64,000 bases of DNA from Mangrovimonas aestuarii (lineage in GTDB: Bacteria > Bacteroidota > Bacteroidia > Flavobacteriales > Flavobacteriaceae), in NCBI RefSeq assembly GCF_028767185.1, contig NZ_JARACK010000005.1, positions 186,001-250,000 of the forward strand, written 5' to 3'. The notes under the pieces were generated by a model. It was not told the origin of the DNA. It did not search any database and worked only from the letters and a program-made list of their open reading frames with translations. Of the stretch, positions 8,967 to 18,022 are shown piece after piece. Numbering within the stretch: the first letter of the stretch is position 1; every line of letters begins with the position of its first letter. The position numbers and the translations under genes were made by a program.

Positions 8967-9359
8967 ATGGATTACTATTTCAGCACGATAATTAAAACTA
9001 AAAACTTTCAAGATGCTATAAATGCCGTAACCGAAGCTTTAAAAGAAGAAGGTTTTGGGGTATTAAGCACAATTGATGTACAATCCACTCTTAAACAAAA
9101 AATTGATGTAGATTTCAAGCCCTATGTCATTTTGGGTGCCTGTAATCCCCACTTTGCATATAAAGCCCTATCTGAAGAAGATAAAATTGGAGTAATGCTA
9201 CCATGTAATGTTATTGTTGAAACTCATGATAATGGCAATATAGAAGTTTCTGCAGTTAATCCTTTGGCATCCATGAGCGCTGTTAGCAACCAAAATTTAG
9301 GCACCATAGCTACCGACGTCAAGGATAAACTCCAACGAGTAATCAACTCCCTCTACTAA
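8967..9359 (+). CDS. DUF302 domain protein
   Basis: The 130-residue cytosolic protein matches the DUF302 family over its whole length. Typical features are an N-terminal helix with ALKEEGFGVLSTIDV, the DFKPYVILGACNPHFAYKAL segment with its conserved Cys-Asn-Pro, and IGVMLPCNVIVE. The biochemical role of the family is not established. It lies between two spacers, so it is probably transcribed alone. The nearest downstream gene is panB, 136 bases away. Confidence 0.85.
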   Translation: MDYYFSTIIKTKNFQDAINAVTEALKEEGFGVLSTIDVQSTLKQKIDVDFKPYVILGACNPHFAYKALSEEDKIGVMLPCNVIVETHDNGNIEVSAVNPLASMSAVSNQNLGTIATDVKDKLQRVINSLY

Positions 9360-9495
9360 AACAAGTTTTTAGCTGAATTCTTCCTTAAAAAACGGAACGT
9401 AATATTCGACTTACTTGCACTTAGAATAAAAGCTTAACTAAATTTCCTACTCCACGTTTATTTAGTAATTTTACATGCTTTTAAAATCACATAAT

Positions 9496-10314
9496 ATGTC
9501 AGTAGCAAAAAAAGAGTACAAACGCATCACTGTAAAAACCCTTGTTGACATGAAGGCACATGGTGAAAAAATCTCCATGTTAACCGCATACGACTATACC
9601 ATGGCAAAGATTGTTGATGGTGCCGGTGTAGACGTAATACTTGTTGGCGATTCGGCTAGTAACGTTATGGCTGGTCACGAAACGACCTTACCTATTACAT
9701 TAGATCAGATGATTTACCATGCTTCTTCTGTAATCCGTGCGGTAGACCGTGCTCTTGTTGTTGTTGACCTTCCTTTTGGAAGTTATCAGAGTGACCCTAA
9801 AGAAGCGTTGCGCTCTGCAATTAGAATTATGAAGGAAAGCGGTGGACATGCTGTAAAACTTGAAGGCGGGAAGGAAATCAAAGATTCTATTAAGCGTATT
9901 CTAAATGCCGGTATTCCTGTAATGGGGCATTTGGGGTTAACACCACAATCTATTTATAAATTTGGTACTTATACTGTTCGTGCAAAGGAAGAAGAAGAAG
10001 CTAAAAAACTAAAGCAAGATGCCTTAATGCTAGAAAAAGCGGGTTGCTTTGCAATTGTGCTTGAAAAAATCCCTGCTAAGCTCGCCCAGGAAGTTGCAGA
10101 AAGTGTTAGTATTCCGGTAATAGGTATTGGTGCTGGTGCTGGTGTTGACGGACAGGTTTTGGTATTACATGACATGATTGGTATGACCCATGAGTTCAAT
10201 CCACGTTTCCTAAGACGCTACATGAACCTTTATGATGAGATGACCGGTGCTATTTCACAATATGTAACCGACGTTAAAAGTCACGACTTCCCTAACGACC
10301 AAGAACAGTACTAA
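9496..10314 (+). CDS. panB: 3-methyl-2-oxobutanoate hydroxymethyltransferase
   Basis: The 272-residue enzyme catalyses the first committed step of pantothenate synthesis, transferring a hydroxymethyl group from 5,10-methylene-THF to 2-oxoisovalerate to give ketopantoate. The start is taken as ATG 9496 ([10 protein letters not shown]); an in-frame ATG at 9475 would add seven poorly conserved residues. Family motifs include [31 protein letters not shown] with the metal-binding Asp, [20 protein letters not shown] and [17 protein letters not shown]. Length is standard. It is followed 14 bases later by an RluA-family gene and is probably co-transcribed with it. Confidence 0.95.
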   Translation: MSVAKKEYKRITVKTLVDMKAHGEKISMLTAYDYTMAKIVDGAGVDVILVGDSASNVMAGHETTLPITLDQMIYHASSVIRAVDRALVVVDLPFGSYQSDPKEALRSAIRIMKESGGHAVKLEGGKEIKDSIKRILNAGIPVMGHLGLTPQSIYKFGTYTVRAKEEEEAKKLKQDALMLEKAGCFAIVLEKIPAKLAQEVAESVSIPVIGIGAGAGVDGQVLVLHDMIGMTHEFNPRFLRRYMNLYDEMTGAISQYVTDVKSHDFPNDQEQY

Positions 10315-10328
10315 AACGCTTAGTTTTG

Positions 10329-11030
10329 ATGGGCAAAGTCATTTCGACACCTACTAATCTACAGGTTCTTTACGAAGACAATCACATTATTGTAATCAAT
10401 AAACGTGCTGGCGATATAGTTCAAGGTGATAAAACCGGTGACATTCCCTTAAGTGAAGTTGTTAAGGCATATATCAAAAAAAAAGACAACAAGCCTGGAA
10501 ATGTTTACTTAGGTGTTGTGCATCGTTTGGATAGACCAACCACAGGGATTGTTCTATTTGCCAAAACCAGCAAGGCATTACCTAGACTGAATAAACTATT
10601 TGCTGAAAAGAAAACCAATAAGACCTATTGGGCTATTGTAAAACAAAGACCTCCAAAAGAAACAGACACCTTGGTTAACTGGCTTAAAAAGAACCCTAAA
10701 AACAATAAAGCTTCTGTTTACAGCCAAGAAGTAAAAGATGGAAAAAAAGCCATATTACATTATGAGCTTATAAGATCTTTAACCAACTACCATTTATTGC
10801 AAGTAAATCTCGAAACTGGAAGACACCACCAAATCAGAGCACAGCTAGCGGCTATTGGATGTCCCATCAAAGGCGATTTAAAATATGGTTTTGACAGAAG
10901 TAACAAAGACGGTAGCATCCATTTACATTCAAGGTATCTTGAATTTATTCATCCCGTAAAAAAGGAATTATTACAATTTACCGCTCCCCTACCAAAAGAT
11001 CCTATTTGGGATGCTTGTATAAATAAATGA
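10329..11030 (+). CDS. RluA-family RNA pseudouridine synthase
   Basis: The 233-residue enzyme converts uridine to pseudouridine in rRNA or tRNA. The start is the ATG at 10329; a TTG directly before it is ignored. Conserved elements are YEDNHIIVINKRAGDIVQ (motif I), HRLDRPTTGIVLFAK with the catalytic Asp at residue 68, and ETGRHHQIRAQLA (motif III). No N-terminal S4 domain is present, as in the short RluA/RluC-like members. Its exact RNA site cannot be read. It ends just before a bidirectional hairpin terminator. A second, larger paralogue lies at 45077-46762. Confidence 0.92.
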   Translation: MGKVISTPTNLQVLYEDNHIIVINKRAGDIVQGDKTGDIPLSEVVKAYIKKKDNKPGNVYLGVVHRLDRPTTGIVLFAKTSKALPRLNKLFAEKKTNKTYWAIVKQRPPKETDTLVNWLKKNPKNNKASVYSQEVKDGKKAILHYELIRSLTNYHLLQVNLETGRHHQIRAQLAAIGCPIKGDLKYGFDRSNKDGSIHLHSRYLEFIHPVKKELLQFTAPLPKDPIWDACINK

Positions 11031-11036
11031 CAAATA

Positions 11037-11065
11037 AAAAGCCCTTATATCAAGGACTTTTTTAT
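11037..11065. terminator. Bidirectional terminator between convergent genes
   Basis: AAAAGCCCTT and AAGGACTTTT flank a 5-base loop (ATATC), forming a ten-pair stem with one mismatch. A-rich and T-rich flanks on either side let it serve both the RluA gene and the convergent S9 peptidase gene. Confidence 0.75.
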
Positions 11066-11068
11066 TTT

Positions 11069-12961
11069 CTAATTCAAGGTTTCTTCCAACCATTTAAAGA
11101 ACTCTTTCTGCCAAATAATTCCATTTTGAGCTGATAAAATCCAGTGGTTTTCTTCTGGAAAGAACAACAACTTACTCTTTATCCCTCTAAGTTGAGCGGC
11201 TTGGAAAGCTTCCAATCCCTGCCCGATTGGCACCCTAAAATCAATCCCACCTTGAATAATCATTATAGGTGTATCCCATTTATCCACATAATTAACCGGA
11301 TTGTAATCGGTATAAGCTCTAGGAGTTGGGGATTTCCAATATGGACCATCTAAATCCTTATTCACAAAAAACATTTCTTCTGTTGTTCCATACATACTTC
11401 GGGTATTAAAAATGCCATCATGGGCTATAAACGATTTAAACCGTTTATTATGATGTCCTGCCAAATAAAAAACCGAATAACCGCCATAACTGGCCCCTAT
11501 ACATCCTAAACGTGATTTATCCACATAAGATTCTTTAGCAACATTATCGATTGCAGAAAGATAATCCTGAATATTCTGTCCGCCCCAATTCCCACTAATT
11601 TGCTCATTCCATGCTACCCCATGACCAGGCATACCGCGACGATTAGGAGCAACAACTATATATCCGTTAGCCGCCATCAACTGGAAATTCCATCTAAAGG
11701 AGTAAAACTGACTCAAAGGAGATTGTGGGCCTCCCTGGCAATACAATAATGTTGGATATTTTTTGGAGGGGTCAAAGTTTGGAGGGTAAATTACCCAAGT
11801 TACCATTTGCTTTCCATCAGTTGTTGAAACCATTCGCTTTTCAACCTTACTCAATTTAATCTGCTTGTAAGCTTCATCATTAACATGGGTAAGCTGTTGC
11901 ATATCTCCATTACGAAGATTAACCTTATAAATTTCAGAAGCATGATTCATATCGGTTCGGGTTACTACCATTGTTTTTCCAGACTGCCCAACAATTCCAG
12001 TTACATCCCACTGACCATTGGTTAATTGAGACACCTTTGGATTTCCTTTTTTAGCAACATCCACAACAAAAAGCTGCTGAGTTCCTTTTGTCGGAGCTAC
12101 AAAATAAATGTGCTTAGCATCATTGCTCCACAAAAACCCACTAACTGTTCCATCCCAATTTTTAGTAAGGTTGGTTTTTTCTCCATTTCTCCAAACGATA
12201 ATATCGTTTTTGTCAGACTCATAGCCTGGTTCGTCCATTTGAAGCCATGCCAATGATCCATCAATTGCTACTGCAGGTTGGGTATCGTACCCCAAATTCC
12301 CTTCACTAAGATTTGTAGTTATTTTAGTATTTACATCATATTGGTAAATATCAGTGTTAGTACTAACAGCATATTGGGTACCATATTCCTTTTTGCATAC
12401 ATAAAATACCTTAGTACCATCCTTACTCCACACATAATCTTCGGCTCCTCCAAAAGGCTCTGTAGGTGTAGAAAAAGGTTCCTCTTCCATTATATCTCTC
12501 AGTTCAGCTGATGGTTTTTTTATATCTTTTAGAAACAAATGATTAAACTCCCCATCTTCCCAGGTATCCCAATGCCTATAATTCAAATTGTCATAAATAA
12601 GTATGTTCGACTTCTTCATATTGGGATAGAAATCCGTTCCGGAAACCTTTTTAACTTTTACAGGTTTTGAAACAAGCTCATATGCTCCAGAAGTATTTAT
12701 TTTTGTGTTGGTATAGATATCATCATATCCATTTATTTCTTTTACTGCTCCCCCAGAAATTGGAATAACATATAACTTTGATGACGAAGAATTACTATCC
12801 ACATTATAAGTCGTGATTTTATAAATTACGCTCTCTCCATCATTGGTCAATCCTATGGGAGATAGGCGTTCCAGATTCCATAAAAGCTCTGGTGTCATAA
12901 CCTGTGAATTGGCTTGAACACATAAAATAACTGCAAAGGTTATAAAAAGTAACTTTTTCAT
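11069..12961 (-). CDS. S9 family (prolyl-oligopeptidase type) exported peptidase
   Basis: The 630-residue serine peptidase has a signal peptide (about 1-19, ending QANSQ), a WD40-like beta-propeller (about 25-370) and a C-terminal alpha/beta-hydrolase domain (about 380-630). The catalytic triad is visible: Ser491 in GASYGGYS, Asp574 in GGIDFRVP and His606 in ENHW. The family cleaves short peptides, usually near the N-terminus or after Pro; specificity here is not readable. It is probably periplasmic, handling peptides for nutrition. A terminator-like hairpin shared with the convergent RluA gene follows its stop. Confidence 0.92.
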   Translation of the reverse strand: MKKLLFITFAVILCVQANSQVMTPELLWNLERLSPIGLTNDGESVIYKITTYNVDSNSSSSKLYVIPISGGAVKEINGYDDIYTNTKINTSGAYELVSKPVKVKKVSGTDFYPNMKKSNILIYDNLNYRHWDTWEDGEFNHLFLKDIKKPSAELRDIMEEEPFSTPTEPFGGAEDYVWSKDGTKVFYVCKKEYGTQYAVSTNTDIYQYDVNTKITTNLSEGNLGYDTQPAVAIDGSLAWLQMDEPGYESDKNDIIVWRNGEKTNLTKNWDGTVSGFLWSNDAKHIYFVAPTKGTQQLFVVDVAKKGNPKVSQLTNGQWDVTGIVGQSGKTMVVTRTDMNHASEIYKVNLRNGDMQQLTHVNDEAYKQIKLSKVEKRMVSTTDGKQMVTWVIYPPNFDPSKKYPTLLYCQGGPQSPLSQFYSFRWNFQLMAANGYIVVAPNRRGMPGHGVAWNEQISGNWGGQNIQDYLSAIDNVAKESYVDKSRLGCIGASYGGYSVFYLAGHHNKRFKSFIAHDGIFNTRSMYGTTEEMFFVNKDLDGPYWKSPTPRAYTDYNPVNYVDKWDTPIMIIQGGIDFRVPIGQGLEAFQAAQLRGIKSKLLFFPEENHWILSAQNGIIWQKEFFKWLEETLN

Positions 12962-13036
12962 TGTGAATTAGGTATTATTTTATTCTTTCAAAGATAAGTT
13001 ATAAACTACAAAATTTACTAAACGAATACAAAATGA

Positions 13037-13060
13037 AAAAGCACCCTAATAGGATGCTTT
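13037..13060 (-). terminator. Terminator of the secreted orphan gene
   Basis: Read on the minus strand, AAAGCATCCT pairs with AGGGTGCTTT with one mismatch around a 4-base loop, followed by T-runs. It lies 20-43 bases downstream of the stop codon at 13080. Confidence 0.65.
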
Positions 13061-13079
13061 CAGTTACGATTGAAGCGTT

Positions 13080-13607
13080 TTATTCTCTTAAACGAATCCA
13101 CTTTGATTGTTTCCCTTTTGTAATTAGTACTTTGTGAATTTCATCAAGTCCATCGCTATTATTGTACTTAAACTTATAGGTATACGATTCAAAAGTCCAC
13201 CCCAAATACTTAACCGCAATACGGTTTCTTATTTTTGATGGAATTTTGATTCCTTTGAACTCTCCCTTGGCAGAAGTTAAGTTTCCTTCGCTATCATAAC
13301 TTGCATCAATTCTTCCATAAGAATTTGAAAAACTTGCCTGATACTTAGCTGGTTCTTTAGAGTTGAACCCCTCCACTATGGCGACATCAAAATCTTTTAC
13401 TTCACCATATAAATCGATAACTCTATTGGAAATACCTTCATTTGCTTTAGAAGAGAAAAAGAATGGCTTTCCACTTTTTGATGTTTCTATTTTAGAAGTA
13501 GTCAAAACCACACCTTCATCAAGATTCAATGCTAAATCCTGATTGTTTTGAGCAGTTCCCATATAACTTGACAAAATAAAAGCTGAAATTAAAACTATTG
13601 TTTTCAT
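13080..13607 (-). CDS. Secreted protein of unknown function
   Basis: The 175-residue protein has a clear signal peptide (about 1-19, ending GTAQ). The remainder has alternating polar and hydrophobic residues that suggest a small beta-rich domain: a charged linker near 40-60, then repeated strands such as YQASFSNSYGRIDASYDSEGN. The middle recalls small BLIP/PepSY-like folds of Bacteroidota secreted proteins, but no diagnostic motif is present and I do not assign a family. There is no sorting domain and no lipobox, so it is likely periplasmic. It appears monocistronic, with its own terminator. Confidence 0.75.
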   Translation of the reverse strand: MKTIVLISAFILSSYMGTAQNNQDLALNLDEGVVLTTSKIETSKSGKPFFFSSKANEGISNRVIDLYGEVKDFDVAIVEGFNSKEPAKYQASFSNSYGRIDASYDSEGNLTSAKGEFKGIKIPSKIRNRIAVKYLGWTFESYTYKFKYNNSDGLDEIHKVLITKGKQSKWIRLRE

Positions 13608-13741
13608 GACTATTTGGATTAATTAAACTGTAATTTATAAGGTTTAAATCACCTCTATTACAAAGGTCATGATATTAGAAACAAACAGATTTCCCCTAAA
13701 GTTCAAATAGTTTAGAATAAAGGTCAGCTTAAATAAATAGA

Positions 13742-14611
13742 CTAAGCCTTAGTTTGGTGAGCTACTCTATATTGATTTGGTGGAAGATTAAAATGGTCTT
13801 TAAATAGTGTAATGAAGTGAGAAGGGTTCTTAAAACCACTTTCATAACATATTTCGTTGATGTTGAGTTCTGAACCTAAAAGCAGTGTTTGGGCATAATT
13901 CAATCGTTGATTGGCCAACCATTTACCCGGAGTGGTATTAAACTCTTCTTTAAAGTTTCTTTTAAATGAGGACAAGCTTTTTCCACAGAGCGCAGCAAAC
14001 TCTTCCATATTGAGGTCATACCTGAAATTCTGCAACATTATGGATTTAATATCCTCCTTTGTCTTGTTTTTTAAAGAGCATAAAAACCGAGTTAGTGATT
14101 TGTTTTTGGGGTTCAACATAATATTGAAAAACAACTCTCTGAATTTTAATTCAACCAACTCTTGTGGAGCTTGACCTGTCTTTAAATACTCGAATATACT
14201 TTTAATTAAGGCTTCAAAAGAAGCATCTACATCCACTTTAAAAATCGAATCCCATTTACTTTCTGAACTTGAATCACATTGTAGTTTGGGATTTTCCTTT
14301 AAAAAAAAAGAAATAAAATCATCGTTAACAAAGAACAGCATCACACAGTATTCTACCTCAAAGTATTGTTTTGTTGTATAAACCCCTTTAGGAATAAAGA
14401 GTGCATCACCTGCCGTAATTTCATAGGTTTCATTAGCTGTTATCCAATCCTTTCTTCCGTTTATTACATAGGTAATTAAATGTGAAGCACTCCAAAGCTT
14501 AAACTTCTCAACATCCAAAGGGCACTTGTATTCTACAAAAAGATAATCATCTCCAACCAACTTATTATAGGCTGGATTCTCTTTAAAATATTTGTAAACA
14601 TCTACAATCAT
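13742..14611 (-). CDS. AraC family transcriptional regulator
   Basis: The 289-residue protein has an N-terminal cupin-like sensory domain (about 25-110, with YEITAGDALFIPKGVY) and a C-terminal AraC/XylS DNA-binding domain (about 190-285) with two helix-turn-helix units. The second carries the family signature NINEICYESGFKNPSHFITLFKDH. Proteins of this shape bind a small effector and activate nearby or distant operons. It lies on the same strand downstream of the VOC and HAD-type genes but separated by 249 bases, so it may be transcribed alone. Which genes it controls cannot be told from the sequence. Confidence 0.92.
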   Translation of the reverse strand: MIVDVYKYFKENPAYNKLVGDDYLFVEYKCPLDVEKFKLWSASHLITYVINGRKDWITANETYEITAGDALFIPKGVYTTKQYFEVEYCVMLFFVNDDFISFFLKENPKLQCDSSSESKWDSIFKVDVDASFEALIKSIFEYLKTGQAPQELVELKFRELFFNIMLNPKNKSLTRFLCSLKNKTKEDIKSIMLQNFRYDLNMEEFAALCGKSLSSFKRNFKEEFNTTPGKWLANQRLNYAQTLLLGSELNINEICYESGFKNPSHFITLFKDHFNLPPNQYRVAHQTKA

Positions 14612-14860
14612 TTCTACCCTTAATGTGATATATTAAAGTTACGGAAATAAACAATTGTCTATAGGCTTAAGAATTGTGTTGAAAACTAAATGTATAGTTA
14701 TCTCACAGTTAAAAATGATTTTGGTTAAATAGTCTATGATTATTAATTCTGCATTTGTTTTAAGTTGTTGATTGAGTTAGCTCTTATCTCAAACTATAAG
14801 CAACAAACTGAAAACCTTATCGGACTTTAAGAATACTCCTTATATATTATCTTATAATTT

Positions 14861-15370
14861 TTATTGCTGATATGCTCCAGAAGAATATGTTAGCTCATAA
14901 CTGTGAGTATAAATTTCAAATACAATTCCAAACGGATCTTCAACGTAAACCATTTTATAAGGTTTTTCATTAGGGTAGTATTCTCGAATTGGCATTCTCT
15001 GCTTTCCTCCTGCCTCAATTATTTTTTTAGTCAGATTTTCTATATCTGGGTCTTGTATACAGAAGTGAAAAAGTCCTGTATTAAAGGGGTTAAATTCAGG
15101 AGCTTCTTTTATTCCTTGTGGAAAAGAAAACAATTCGATTCCAATTCCATCAGAAGTTGACAAATGGGCAATTTCAAACACCTCCCAACTCTCTCCAAAT
15201 ACATCTATGCACATTTGCCCAATTGCCGTTTCTTTTTCTTTTTTCACAGTTGATGGGGTCATTAATACATACCATCCCATAACGTTTTCATAAAAATCAA
15301 CAGCTTTATTAATATCTGGTACAGTTATTCCAATATGTGAAAAGGATTTTGGATATTTTATATCTTTCAT
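14861..15370 (-). CDS. VOC (glyoxalase/dioxygenase superfamily) protein
   Basis: The 169-residue cytosolic protein has two vicinal-oxygen-chelate modules: the first around SFSHIGITVPDINKAVDFYENVMGW without its last residue (His of SHIG as likely metal ligand), the second around NTGLFHFCIQDPDIENL and FGIVFEIYTHS (His and Glu as likely ligands). Family members isomerise or cleave small molecules, or bind drugs such as fosfomycin; the substrate is not readable. It is followed by a 249-base gap before the AraC gene and preceded by the HAD-type lipoprotein gene, 56 bases away, so the two may be co-transcribed. Confidence 0.85.
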   Translation of the reverse strand: MKDIKYPKSFSHIGITVPDINKAVDFYENVMGWYVLMTPSTVKKEKETAIGQMCIDVFGESWEVFEIAHLSTSDGIGIELFSFPQGIKEAPEFNPFNTGLFHFCIQDPDIENLTKKIIEAGGKQRMPIREYYPNEKPYKMVYVEDPFGIVFEIYTHSYELTYSSGAYQQ

Positions 15371-15426
15371 CTCTTGTGTATTTTTAATTGTATAAAACTG
15401 CCACAGGCAGTATAAACTTGTAATAA

Positions 15427-16470
15427 TTACTCCTTTTCAAAAGGGTAAATTACTTTCCAATCCTTTGCCATGTCAACCATGGACCACCCTTTTTCATTGG
15501 CTTCATCAAGCCCTTTATCAAAACCTCCAACATGCGATTTTCTATCATAAGCCCATTCCCTTACTGAATCGGTATGGTGCACATAAAGTTTAAAGCTTTT
15601 AAGTTTATTGGCATCAGCCCAACGTAACATCTGCAAGTCTCCATCAGAATTCCCCACTGAAAAAACTGGCTTTCTTCCAATGTACCTGTTAATTCCCACT
15701 GGCTTTCCCTCCTTGTCGTCTATTAAATCAATTTCAGCCAATCTCTTTAAAACTGGGCTGCCATCGTTATAATCGTATTCTGTTTTAATACTACTGCCTA
15801 CCACTTGATCTTTTGGAATTCCATAAACTTCCTCTACCCATGGTCGCATAAATTCAATTCCCCCTCCAGAGACTATAAAGATTTTAAAATCATTATTCCT
15901 TAAATATTGCAACAACTCTAACATGGGTTGAAACACCAAGTCTGTAAACAATTTATCTTTTGATGGATGCTTTGCTGTGGCAATCCAATTTTTGACAATA
16001 GATTCAAATTCATCGGTTGTATTTCCTGCATGAGTTTCCATCATAATCTGCACGAGTCCTTTTTCCCCCTGTTTCAACAATTCCTCCATATTATTTTCTA
16101 AGACAGCCTTGAAGGGTTGTTGATTCTTCCATTCGGGACGGTCATCAGCCAAATCCTTTACTCTATCTAATGCAAAAAACAATTGAAAATAGATGGGTTG
16201 TTCACTCCATAAAGTTCCATCGTTATCGAAAGTTGCAATTCGACTGCTTACCGGAATGAAATTAACGCTTTTAGGATTTGTTACATCCTCAACATATTCT
16301 GTAATAGCCTTTTTAACAGCACCATCATTCCAAGATGATAGCGGATCTACAACCTCCACCACTTCATCAACCTCTAAAACAGTATCAGTATTTTCTTTGT
16401 TTCCTGAATTACAGGAAACCAACCCCAGAAACATTAAGAAAACAATGTAATTGTGAACTGATTTTTTCAT
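15427..16470 (-). CDS. HAD-family phosphatase predicted as a lipoprotein
   Basis: The 347-residue protein has a lipoprotein signal ending LGLVSC (Cys about residue 20), so it is predicted to be membrane-anchored outside the cytosol. The catalytic part is a haloacid-dehalogenase domain of phosphoserine-phosphatase type: motif I FDNDGTLW, motif II IFIVSGGG, and motif III/IV around GRKPVFSVGNSDGD. A large helical cap lies between motifs I and II. The nucleophile and metal Asp residues are intact, so it should be active on a small phosphorylated compound. Most HAD enzymes are cytosolic; a lipid-anchored form suggests phosphate scavenging or envelope metabolism (inference). The VOC gene follows 56 bases downstream. 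Confidence 0.85.
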   Translation of the reverse strand: MKKSVHNYIVFLMFLGLVSCNSGNKENTDTVLEVDEVVEVVDPLSSWNDGAVKKAITEYVEDVTNPKSVNFIPVSSRIATFDNDGTLWSEQPIYFQLFFALDRVKDLADDRPEWKNQQPFKAVLENNMEELLKQGEKGLVQIMMETHAGNTTDEFESIVKNWIATAKHPSKDKLFTDLVFQPMLELLQYLRNNDFKIFIVSGGGIEFMRPWVEEVYGIPKDQVVGSSIKTEYDYNDGSPVLKRLAEIDLIDDKEGKPVGINRYIGRKPVFSVGNSDGDLQMLRWADANKLKSFKLYVHHTDSVREWAYDRKSHVGGFDKGLDEANEKGWSMVDMAKDWKVIYPFEKE

Positions 16471-16892
16471 AATAGTTTATTTTTAGTTTCGAATATTCCA
16501 ACCAGAGCTAAACGCAATGTACCAACCAAAATCGTTGTTAAACCTACCAAGTCCGCTCCTATACTAAATTTAAATATAGGATCTATTATCATATTGCTCG
16601 AACAATACATATAGCTACCTTCTCTTATTTCCTATACATCTATGAACCCTACAATGATAATTTGTAGAATAGATGACCGTTCTATGTGCACTTAATTTTT
16701 CTCAATAAACACCAAAACTAAAAGCAATCCGATAGCACCAAACTGTTCAATTATTATTTTCTGAATTAGTATAAAACCATGAAAGTCGATTGACAAATTA
16801 CCTATATCCAACATCTCATCAAATGTCTTCAATAGTAAACGGTATTCTACATTCAAAACAATAAATATGAATCTAAACAGATAAAGAAACTA
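16471..16892. other. 422-base spacer between the HAD-type and DUF4136 genes
   Basis: Apart from the possible barrel remnant, it holds a 40-codon minus-strand reading frame at 16692-16814 beginning MLDIGNLSIDFHGFILIQ and ending in a hydrophobic stretch. The frame stays open about 25 codons upstream without an ATG. It may be another fragment of a lost gene, but nothing identifies it. Confidence 0.35.
16483..16625 (-). pseudogene. Possible remnant of an outer-membrane beta-barrel gene
   Basis: On the minus strand, MIIDPIFKFSIGAD can be read from an ATG at 16590-16592. After a one-base shift near 16548 it continues as GRFNNDFGWYIAFSSGWN and two or three more residues, stopping at TAA 16483-16485. 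The alternation of aromatic and small residues up to the stop looks like the last strands of a porin-like barrel. No intact upstream portion is seen, so it would be a decayed 3' end. The peptide is short and chance cannot be excluded. Confidence 0.3.
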
Positions 16893-17468
16893 TTATCTCA
16901 TAGGCTTTACCGGATAAGATTTCATGAGCTTACCAACCTTTTTAGGAATGGTTTTCTCTCTTTTCTCTGGTTTTTCCTGAATTACAGAGGTAATCACTCC
17001 CTGCCAAATGAGTTTTTTTTGAGAGGTATCATACAAATCCACAACAAAAGTTCCTTCGTTATAATCATTTTCATAATAATTAGTAGTGGCTGTAGCCATC
17101 CCTGGTCCCATCCCCCAACCCCATCGGCCTCTATACCCCATGGTTCCATTAAAATCGGTGTAAGCTGTTGTACTTGTTTTTTTATTAATGACTATATAAA
17201 GTGTAATGGTGGCATCGGCAATGGAATTAGCGCCTACCAATGTCATGCCCCTTGAAGAGAATTCGGACTGAAGCGCATCTGTAATTCTTTTTTTATCAAA
17301 ATCGTTTAGAATTTTGTCACTGTTATTTTCCCAACCGGCAAATGCGTAGGTTTTATATTTAGAAAAATCAGTAGTCTTATCAAAATCACTTTTCACCTGT
17401 GCAAACCCAAAAGTTCCGATTAGCAATGCCAGTAATACTAATAGCCTTTTTTTTAAAATTGTTTTCAT
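16893..17468 (-). CDS. DUF4136 domain secreted protein
   Basis: The 191-residue protein has a signal peptide (about 1-23, ending FGFAQ) and one DUF4136 domain. Recognisable parts are TDFSKYKTYAFAGW near the start of the domain, a Gly/Trp-rich loop near 120-130 (GRWGWGMGPG), and the closing YNEGTFVVDLYDTSQKKLIW. Family members are small periplasmic or outer-membrane-associated proteins of unknown function, frequent in Bacteroidota. The signal lacks a lipobox Cys, unlike many family members. It is probably transcribed alone from the long spacer on its 5' side. Confidence 0.85.
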   Translation of the reverse strand: MKTILKKRLLVLLALLIGTFGFAQVKSDFDKTTDFSKYKTYAFAGWENNSDKILNDFDKKRITDALQSEFSSRGMTLVGANSIADATITLYIVINKKTSTTAYTDFNGTMGYRGRWGWGMGPGMATATTNYYENDYNEGTFVVDLYDTSQKKLIWQGVITSVIQEKPEKREKTIPKKVGKLMKSYPVKPMR

Positions 17469-18022
17469 TATAAAAAGTATTTAAGGTATGTCATATTGAA
17501 TTATTATAAGTATTCAAATTCAAAAATGTGTTTAAACTGCGTAGGTAAGATATGGGTAGAAAAAGGTGATAGCTCTGATTAAATTTTAAAACGATAATTC
17601 ATTTGGCATTTTTCTCATTCTAAAATACGAAAACTTTTATAGGCACAAACAATAATACTGACAAAACCAACACACAATCAACTCATCTACAACTCAATAA
17701 ACATAAACCGACATACATATCAAAACACAAAAATTAGTAAATCAGCACTACTCAGTAATAAAAAAATTCATCAAGAAAAAATATATAACAACAATAATGA
17801 CTACGACTTTTCATACAAGTTAAATCTACTATCTGTGGGCATAAAACAAATCATTTCAGCATATAGCTACAAACATGTATTTCACCGATAATATTTTTCC
17901 TATATACTGATTATCAATACTTTTAACTCGTAATTCAATCGGTTAATAGCAACTGTTTGATAACTTGACTTCGCAATCTTCTTTGAAGTCATTGTTGTCC
18001 CAATTATTAACTGATTTGTATT
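17469..18022. other. 554-base AT-rich spacer between divergent genes
   Basis: It separates the minus-strand DUF4136 gene from the giant plus-strand gene and must carry promoters for both. No coding frame is supported. The only structure I can point to is the small inverted repeat near 17966-17991. The bulk (17640-17900) is very AT-rich and shows no recognisable motif. Confidence 0.6.
17966..17991 (+). promoter_or_regulatory. Inverted repeat just upstream of the giant gene
   Basis: TGACTTC (17966-17972) and GAAGTCA (17985-17991) are perfect complements separated by 12 bases. They end 31 bases before the ATG at 18023. The pair could be an operator or an mRNA hairpin; no U-tract follows, which argues against a terminator. 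Confidence 0.3.
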
